Below, piece after piece: positions 7,602 through 12,220 of a stretch of 12,220 nucleotides of DNA. The stretch lies in assembly GCA_039188505.1 (NCBI GenBank), contig JBCCZC010000149.1, positions 1-12,220 on the forward strand. The letters run 5' to 3'. Source of the DNA: JBCCZC01 sp039188505 (GTDB taxonomy: Bacteria > Pseudomonadota > Gammaproteobacteria > Xanthomonadales > SZUA-38). How positions within the stretch are numbered: the stretch's first letter is position 1; each line of letters begins with the position of its first letter. The notes under the pieces are model-generated. The model did no database searches and was not told the origin of the DNA. It saw nothing but the letters and a program-made list of their open reading frames with translations. A program made the translations under genes and the position numbers.

Positions 7602-7607
7602 TATCAT
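7602..7607 (+). promoter_or_regulatory. Possible -10 box (TATCAT) for the polysaccharide export operon
   Basis: TATCAT matches the -10 consensus at five of six positions and is the only A/T-rich hexamer in the 100-base gap before the operon. No -35 at proper spacing is evident. A leader of about 70 bases, including the hairpin at 7622-7639, would result. Confidence 0.3.
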
Positions 7608-7621
7608 AGGCCCCCATTCGC

Positions 7622-7639
7622 CCGGGGCCGTGCCCCCGG
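7622..7639 (+). repeat. Hairpin between the MATE gene and the ABC operon
   Basis: Arms CCGGGG and CCCCGG pair around the loop CCGTGC. It could end transcription of the MATE gene or form part of the operon's leader RNA. It lacks a T-run, and the sequence alone does not decide between the two. Confidence 0.3.
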
Positions 7640-7684
7640 CAACCACGAACCGACCGAGCAGGACGTGCCGAAGCAGCGCGCCCC

Positions 7685-8389
7685 ATGAATCTGAACCAGC
7701 CACTCATCGAGGCCAACCGGATCGGCTGTTGCTTCTCGCGCCCCGCGGGACGTTTCCGTCGCCAGCCCTTCTGGGCACTGGAAGACGTGTCGTTCGATCT
7801 GCGGCGCGGCGAGTCGCTCGCGATCATCGGCCGGAACGGTGCGGGCAAGAGTACCCTGCTCCAGCTGCTTGCCGGCATCCTCAGACCCGACCGCGGTCGG
7901 CTCGTGAGTCGGGCGCGCAACGCGACGCTGCTGTCGCTCAACGCTGGTCTCGAGCCCGGCCTCTCGGGCCGGGCCAACGCGATCATGAGCGGCATGCTGC
8001 TCGGCATGAAGCGGAGCGACGTCCGCGCGCGGCTCGACGCTATCCACGAACTGTCCGGCCTCGGAGACTTTTTCGACATGCCGGTCCAGCTCTACTCGTC
8101 CGGCATGCGGGCACGGCTGGGGTTCTCCACGGCCTACCAGCTCGACCCCGAGCTGATGCTGGTGGACGAGGTGCTCGGCGTCGGCGACACGGCCTTCAAG
8201 GCGAAGTCGACGCGGCTCATGAAGGACCGCCTCAAGTCGGACCGGACCGTCGTTCTCGTCTCCCATAATCCGAGCACGGTCCGAGAGCTCTGCGACCGGG
8301 CGCTCTGGATCGAGAACGGCCACGTGGAAGGCTTCGGGGATGCCGAGGAGATCTCGGCCCAGTACGAGGCTCGGGCGGTGAGCGAATGA
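7685..8389 (+). CDS. Polysaccharide-export ABC transporter ATPase (Wzt/TagH type)
   Basis: This cytoplasmic ATPase subunit would power export of a lipid-linked polysaccharide across the inner membrane together with the permease two genes downstream. Its 234 residues show Walker A GRNGAGKST (49-57), the signature YSSGMRARL (137-145), Walker B LMLVDE (157-162) with a GVGD D-loop (165-168), and the H-loop His194 in SHN. The SSGM form of the signature and the DEVLGVGD segment are typical of the Wzt/RfbE/TagH group. The protein ends soon after the ATPase domain, so it lacks the C-terminal carbohydrate-binding domain found in Wzt proteins that recognise a modified chain end. No clear Shine-Dalgarno sequence precedes the ATG. 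The stop overlaps the next start as ATGA, which suggests translational coupling. I give no symbol because Wzt, RfbE, KpsT and TagH cannot be separated here. Confidence 0.93.
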   Translation: MNLNQPLIEANRIGCCFSRPAGRFRRQPFWALEDVSFDLRRGESLAIIGRNGAGKSTLLQLLAGILRPDRGRLVSRARNATLLSLNAGLEPGLSGRANAIMSGMLLGMKRSDVRARLDAIHELSGLGDFFDMPVQLYSSGMRARLGFSTAYQLDPELMLVDEVLGVGDTAFKAKSTRLMKDRLKSDRTVVLVSHNPSTVRELCDRALWIENGHVEGFGDAEEISAQYEARAVSE

Positions 8390-10875
8390 GCGGCGGCGAT
8401 CGGCAGCGCGAGCTCGAGGCAGCGCTGGCGGCCGAGCGCGAGCGAGCGCGCCTGCTCCAGGAGGAGTGCGGCCGGCTCGAGGGCGAGCTCGGGCGCCTGC
8501 GGGTGACCCTCGAGGAGGTGCGCCGCGCCGTTCGGCTGATCTTCGCCTCGTGGTCATGGCGCCTCGGCTCCCGGGCGACGGGCCTCGCCGCCCGCGTCCT
8601 GCGCCGCCAGGGCCCGCCCGGCGGGCAGGCCTGGCTCGAACGGCTCCTCGGCCTCGATCGGGACGACGAGCGCCGCTCGGAAACGCTGGCGAACGAGCGC
8701 CGGCACGCCGACGCCGCCACGTCCGCGGACTTTTTGGTCAGGACCGACTTCGGTCTCCTCGGCCCCGGAACAGCCCCGAGGCCGCTGCGGGTCTGCGTCG
8801 ACGGCCTGCCGGCATCGGCCTTTCCCGCGGACTGCTGGGAAGCTGTCACGGTCGACACGGTCGACGGCCTCGATGCGATCGACGTGGTCGTGACCGCCAC
8901 CGCCGGCGACTCGCGCCTGACGACGGCGGCGAGGGAACGCGGCATCGAGATCGTCACCTGGGCGGATTCCGAGGAGGACAACTCCTTGCGGCTCCGGCGC
9001 GCCGCCGCCGAGGCGCGCCTGCTGGATCCGGAGTGGACGCCGGTCCTCTACGAGACGGCCTACCTCGCCGGCAACCCGGACGTGCGCGCCGACATCGAGG
9101 CCGGGCGCGTCGAGTCCGCGACGGCGCACTGGGAAGCCCGCGGCGCGCGCGAGTTCCGCGAGGGCTGGCGCAGCTACCGGCCACACCAGGCCCCGGTGAG
9201 CCTCGGCCTCCGCGGCGCGGACGACGCGCTTCGGGCCGCGTGCCAGGCGGAGCTGGCAGGCTGGGCGGAAGCGCCGCGGATCTCGGTGCTCATGCCGGTC
9301 TACCGGGTGGAGGTCCGCTGGCTGGAGGCCGCGATCGACTCGGTGCGCGACCAGCTTTACCCGCATTGGGAACTCGTGATCGTCGATGACGCCTCCGGCG
9401 ATCCGGCGATCGACGCCTGCCTCGATCGCCACGGAAAGGACGAACGCATCCGGGTCCTGCGCCTCGACGCCAACACCGGCATCGCGGGCGCGACCAACAC
9501 CGCGCTGGCCGCGGCTTCCGGCGGCCACGTCGCGCTCTTCGATCACGACGATGCGCTGACCATCGATGCGCTCTGGCTCGTCGCCCGGGTGCTCCAGGAG
9601 CACGATCCCGACATCATCTACAGCGACGAGGCCAAGCTGACGACCGGCGACGAGATCGTCGAGCCGCATTTCAAACCTGGCTACTCGCCGGAGATGATCA
9701 CGGCGCAGAACTACGTCTCGCACCTCGGCGTCTACCGACGATCCCTGATCGACGGCATCGGTGGCTTCCGCCAAGGTTATGAGGGCGCCCAGGATCACGA
9801 TCTCCTGCTCCGGGCGCTGCGCGAGGCCCGCAGCATCTTCCACCTGCCGCGCGTTCTCTACTACTGGCGGAAGGTCCCGCAGTCCACGGCGGCACGCTTC
9901 GGCGCCAAGTCCCACGCGTGGGACGCCGAGATCGCCGCGGTTGATGATCACCTGGCGGCAATCGGCGCCGATGCCACGGCAGAGAAGGGCCGTTTCCCCG
10001 GCACCTGTCGGGTCCGCTACCGCGTCCCGGGAGAGCCGCGCGTCAGCGTGCTCGTGCCCTTCCGCGACCAGGCGGCACTGCTCGAGACCTGCCTCGAGAC
10101 GCTGCTCGCAAGGACGACTGGCGCCGACTTCGAGGTACTGGGCATCGATAACCAGAGCGCGGAGCCCGAGACCGATGGCGTGATGAAGCGCTTCGACGAC
10201 GACCCGCGGGTCCGCTTCGTCCCCTTCGATGCACCCTTCAACTTCGCCGCCATCAACAACTTCGGCGCCCAGGCGGTCGATGGCGAGTACCTGCTGCTTC
10301 TCAACAGCGATATGGAGATCCGCGACGGCCACTGGCTCGAAGCGATGCTCGAGCACGCGACGCGACCCGACATCGGCGCCGTGGGCGCGCGCCTGCTTTA
10401 CCCCGACGGCACGGTCCAGCATGCCGGTGCGATCCCGGGCATCGGCGGGGTCGCGGGCCATTCGCACAAGTACCTGCCCGGCGGCCATCCCGGCCATTTC
10501 TGCCGGCCGCACCTGGTTTCGAACGTCAGCGCCGTGACGGGCGCTTGTCTGCTCGTCCGACGGTCCCTGTACCTCGCCGTCGGCGGCCTCGACGAGGTCA
10601 ACCTCGGGGTTGCCTTCAACGACATCGACTTCTGCCTCCGGCTCCTCGAATTCGGCTACCGCAACGTCTATACGCCGTACGCCGAGCTGATCCATCACGA
10701 ATCGAAGTCCCGGGGCTATGAGGACACCGGCGAGAAACAGGCGCGTTTCGAGGCCGAACGCCGCTACATGCAGCAGCGGCACCGGCGTGCCCTCAGCCGG
10801 GGCGACCCCTGGTACAACCCGAACCTCACGCTGGATCGCGAGAACTTCGCGGTCAGGGAGAGCTGGAACCCATGA
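8386..10875 (+). CDS. Tandem two-domain GT2 glycosyltransferase with N-terminal coiled coil
   Basis: This 829-residue protein is probably a cytoplasmic or membrane-associated bifunctional glycosyltransferase for a surface polysaccharide. Residues 5-50 are Glu/Arg/Leu-rich and look like a coiled coil, followed by SWSWRL (55-60), a motif often found ahead of such enzymes. A stretch around 135-195 looks like an alpha/beta segment of unknown role. YLAGNPDV (226-233) and a following HW--RG-REFREGW segment form a short module known from other polysaccharide glycosyltransferases. GT2 domain 1 (297 to about 500) has VDDAS (333-337), DHDD (386-389) and GAQDHDLLLR (467-476). Domain 2 (551 to about 795) has IDNQS (587-591), NSD (640-642), FNDIDFCLRL (744-753) and HHESKSRG (770-777). 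Both catalytic sites look intact. The sugars and linkages are unknown. ATGA overlaps join it to the ATPase upstream and the permease downstream. Confidence 0.93.
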   Translation: MSGGDRQRELEAALAAERERARLLQEECGRLEGELGRLRVTLEEVRRAVRLIFASWSWRLGSRATGLAARVLRRQGPPGGQAWLERLLGLDRDDERRSETLANERRHADAATSADFLVRTDFGLLGPGTAPRPLRVCVDGLPASAFPADCWEAVTVDTVDGLDAIDVVVTATAGDSRLTTAARERGIEIVTWADSEEDNSLRLRRAAAEARLLDPEWTPVLYETAYLAGNPDVRADIEAGRVESATAHWEARGAREFREGWRSYRPHQAPVSLGLRGADDALRAACQAELAGWAEAPRISVLMPVYRVEVRWLEAAIDSVRDQLYPHWELVIVDDASGDPAIDACLDRHGKDERIRVLRLDANTGIAGATNTALAAASGGHVALFDHDDALTIDALWLVARVLQEHDPDIIYSDEAKLTTGDEIVEPHFKPGYSPEMITAQNYVSHLGVYRRSLIDGIGGFRQGYEGAQDHDLLLRALREARSIFHLPRVLYYWRKVPQSTAARFGAKSHAWDAEIAAVDDHLAAIGADATAEKGRFPGTCRVRYRVPGEPRVSVLVPFRDQAALLETCLETLLARTTGADFEVLGIDNQSAEPETDGVMKRFDDDPRVRFVPFDAPFNFAAINNFGAQAVDGEYLLLLNSDMEIRDGHWLEAMLEHATRPDIGAVGARLLYPDGTVQHAGAIPGIGGVAGHSHKYLPGGHPGHFCRPHLVSNVSAVTGACLLVRRSLYLAVGGLDEVNLGVAFNDIDFCLRLLEFGYRNVYTPYAELIHHESKSRGYEDTGEKQARFEAERRYMQQRHRRALSRGDPWYNPNLTLDRENFAVRESWNP

Positions 10876-11645
10876 GCCAGTGGTGGCAATACACGAGCGT
10901 GGTGTTCTTCAAGGCCTGGACCGAGCTCCGGACGGAGACCGCAAAGACCTACGTCGGCGTCCTCTGGTGGATCCTGGATCCGATTCTGTACATGGCGGTC
11001 TTCTACGTCGTGTTCAGCCAGTGGCGCCAGCGCGACGAGGGCGATTTCATCCAGTTCCTGCTCATTGCCCTGGTGTTCTTTCGCTGGTTCAGCAATTCGG
11101 TGTCGAACGCCTCGACTTCCATCGTCCAGGCCCGGGGCCTGATGCAGCAGCTCTATCTGCCAAAGATCGTGTTTCCGCTCGTGAGCTTCGTGAAGAACTG
11201 CTTCAAGTTCCTGATCACCTTCGTCCTGCTGCTCGGCTTCCTCTGGGTGTCGGGCATGACGCCGACGGAGAGCTACCTCGCGCTCCCCGGCGTGATGCTC
11301 ATCCAGATCATCCTGACCCTCGGCGTGCTGCTGCTGACGGCTGCCGTCGTCCCGCTCCTGCCCGACCTGAAGTTCCTGATCGGGCACGTGATGACGGCAC
11401 TGCTGTTCCTGTCGGGGACCTTCTACTCGGGCGCAGACCTGTCGCCCGAGCACCAGCGGATCTTCTACCTCAACCCGGTCGCGTGCCTCATCGAGTCCTA
11501 CCGGGAGATCCTGCTCTACCAGCGGCTACCGAACTGGGACCTGCTCTGGAAAGCGCTGATCGGCGGCAGCCTGTTCCTCACCGCCGGCCTGGGCCTCGTC
11601 ATTGGCCTCGACCGCCGCTATCCCCGGATCGTCAAGGCCCGATAG
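10872..11645 (+). CDS. Polysaccharide-export ABC transporter permease (Wzm/TagG type)
   Basis: This 257-residue protein has about six hydrophobic segments, the standard size for the ABC-2 permeases that export O-antigen, capsule or teichoic-acid chains. Near the N-terminus, TYVGVLWWILDPILYM (27-41 region) corresponds to the family's conserved start of the first membrane segment. LYLPKIVFPL (94-103) and NPVACLIESYREILLY (201-216) are two further conserved spots, the last being the usual NP---L-E-YR segment. It pairs logically with the ATPase at 7685-8389. The start codon overlaps the stop of the glycosyltransferase gene as ATGA, so all three genes are probably co-transcribed and translationally coupled. 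I give no symbol because Wzm, RfbD, KpsM and TagG cannot be told apart without the rest of the locus. Confidence 0.93.
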   Translation: MSQWWQYTSVVFFKAWTELRTETAKTYVGVLWWILDPILYMAVFYVVFSQWRQRDEGDFIQFLLIALVFFRWFSNSVSNASTSIVQARGLMQQLYLPKIVFPLVSFVKNCFKFLITFVLLLGFLWVSGMTPTESYLALPGVMLIQIILTLGVLLLTAAVVPLLPDLKFLIGHVMTALLFLSGTFYSGADLSPEHQRIFYLNPVACLIESYREILLYQRLPNWDLLWKALIGGSLFLTAGLGLVIGLDRRYPRIVKAR

Positions 11646-11672
11646 CGGCGCAGCCTGCCCGACGCGCGAGAG

Positions 11673-11690
11673 GAATAGCAGGCGCTATTC
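11673..11690. terminator. Hairpin after the export operon
   Basis: Arms GAATAG and CTATTC pair around the loop CAGGCG, starting 28 bases after the permease stop codon in a 129-base convergent gap. Without a T-run, the terminator role is inferred from position. Confidence 0.35.
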
Positions 11691-11729
11691 GACGAGTGGG
11701 ATCGCCCGTTGACGCGGTATCAGGCGCAG

Positions 11730-11749
11730 GCGCAGCAGATTCGCTGCGC
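11730..11749. terminator. Second hairpin in the convergent gap, possible bidirectional terminator
   Basis: Arms GCGCAGC and GCTGCGC pair perfectly over seven bases around AGATTC. It lies 26 bases beyond the manA stop on the minus strand and could serve either gene. No T-run follows. Confidence 0.4.
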
Positions 11750-11774
11750 TCGACAGGCTCCCTCTATGCCCGTT

Positions 11775-12220
11775 TCAAGAGCTAGGCCAAGGCACGCTCG
11801 CCATGAAGACATCCACGGCGGTGTTGGCCTCGAGCTGCAGCATCGTCGTCCCCGCGCTGAGCGCTGCCTGGCCGCGGCTGCGCTCGAGGATCTGATCCCC
11901 GGCGACGATGCGCGCGTTACCGTCGAGCACGAGCAGGATCGACGCGCCGCCCTGACGAATGGGGACCGACTGCCCCGGCTCGAGGGTCCAGCGCGACAGC
12001 AGGAAATCGTCGACCGGGCACGGATAGTCCATCCGGCCTGGCTGACCCTCCCGCGGCGTGGCCTCCACCCGATGGGCCGGCGACGCTTCCAGCACGGCGT
12101 GCGCCAGGACCGCCGGCGGATCGACGTGTTTGCTGGTCAGGCCGCACCGGAGCACGTTGTCCGAGCTCGTCATCAGCTCGATGAGCTGCCCCTCGAGGTA
12201 GGCGTGCGGCACGCCAGCGC
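11775..12220 (-). CDS. manA: Mannose-6-phosphate isomerase, type I, C-terminal part (runs off window)
   Basis: This zinc enzyme interconverts fructose-6-phosphate and mannose-6-phosphate, the entry step to GDP-mannose and GDP-mannose-derived sugars. About 148 C-terminal residues are visible, and the frame stays open to the window edge. The apparent start at 12212 is an internal GTG (the V of AGVPHAYLEG). The PHAYLEG segment holds the histidine that binds zinc in known type I isomerases. ELMTSSDNVLRCGLTSKHVD is the family's strongest signature and retains the arginine and lysine assigned to catalysis. Within it, Cys replaces the usual Gly/Ala after the arginine and Ser replaces the usual Pro of LTPKH. 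The rest is the C-terminal cupin-like beta domain (segment VPIRQGGASILLVLDG). It converges on the export operon, whose glycan it may supply with precursor. Family assignment is firm. Confidence 0.92.
   Translation of the reverse strand, partial: AGVPHAYLEGQLIELMTSSDNVLRCGLTSKHVDPPAVLAHAVLEASPAHRVEATPREGQPGRMDYPCPVDDFLLSRWTLEPGQSVPIRQGGASILLVLDGNARIVAGDQILERSRGQAALSAGTTMLQLEANTAVDVFMASVPWPSS

Noticed and set aside
7595..7607. TTGACC directly followed by TATCAT as a promoter pair
   Set aside because: Only one base separates the two hexamers, so they cannot serve the same promoter. TATCAT alone is kept as a weak -10 candidate.
6226..8079. 617-codon minus-strand frame across the MATE gene and the start of the ATPase gene
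   Set aside because: It overlaps two genes with firm family motifs and its low-complexity His/Arg/Asp/Gln-rich translation matches no family I know.
8554..10782. 742-codon open frame antisense to the glycosyltransferase gene
   Set aside because: Long antisense frames are expected opposite GC-rich genes with strong codon bias. Its translation is rich in Arg, Ala, Val and Glu with no recognisable domain, while the plus strand has complete GT2 motifs.
10718..11785. 355-codon plus-strand frame overlapping the permease gene
   Set aside because: It is out of frame with the permease and the glycosyltransferase end, both of which have clear motifs and ATGA coupling; its product is Arg/Pro/Ala-rich.
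12210..12212. GTG at 12212-12210 as the manA start
   Set aside because: The frame continues upstream with Ala-Gly joined to VPHAYLEG, matching the interior of type I mannose-6-phosphate isomerases, so it is an internal valine.

Overview
The window is a piece of a GC-rich bacterial chromosome. By eye it is clearly GC-rich, though I did not compute a value. The densely packed genes, an RF3 gene of near-E. coli length and the C-terminal domains of the first protein all fit a gammaproteobacterium, possibly of the Xanthomonadales/Chromatiales type. That placement is inference: there is no rRNA or other marker gene to test it. I see no insertion sequence, integrase, tRNA, rRNA or CRISPR array.

Layout, left to right. 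(1) Positions 1-2278 (+) hold the 3' part of a secreted, cysteine-rich zinc metalloprotease with a leishmanolysin-like active site and two related C-terminal domains. A strong hairpin follows it. (2) Positions 2364-3374 (+) encode a membrane-anchored polyprenyl-phosphate glycosyltransferase of the DPM1/GtrB/ArnC type, possibly translated from a leaderless mRNA. (3) A convergent gap with two hairpins separates it from prfC (3509-5092, -), which encodes peptide chain release factor 3 and has a clear sigma-70 promoter. (4) Positions 5158-6108 (-) encode a membrane-anchored metallo-beta-lactamase-fold hydrolase that lacks one usual metal-binding histidine. (5) Diverging from it is a MATE-family efflux transporter (6208-7584, +) with a TTG start. 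(6) Positions 7685-11645 (+) form a tight three-gene operon joined by ATGA stop/start overlaps: a Wzt-type ABC ATPase, a large glycosyltransferase with two GT2 domains, and a Wzm-type ABC permease. (7) At the right edge, on the minus strand and converging on that operon, is the C-terminal end of a type I mannose-6-phosphate isomerase (manA), cut by the window end.

How the genes work together. The right third reads as part of a surface-polysaccharide locus (O-antigen, capsule or similar). The two-domain glycosyltransferase would build or finish a lipid-linked glycan on the cytoplasmic face. The flanking ATPase and permease would export it, and ManA would feed mannose-6-phosphate toward GDP-mannose-derived sugars. 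The isolated GtrB-like enzyme on the left could supply a lipid-linked sugar for another envelope glycan modification. The protease, prfC, the hydrolase and the MATE pump look like ordinary chromosomal neighbours with no evident shared pathway.

I did not find a convincing new defence or mobile system. The points most worth a second look are the altered metal site of the hydrolase, the protease architecture, the ATPase-glycosyltransferase-permease gene order with translational coupling, and the TCGA-containing inverted repeats in the prfC convergent gap.
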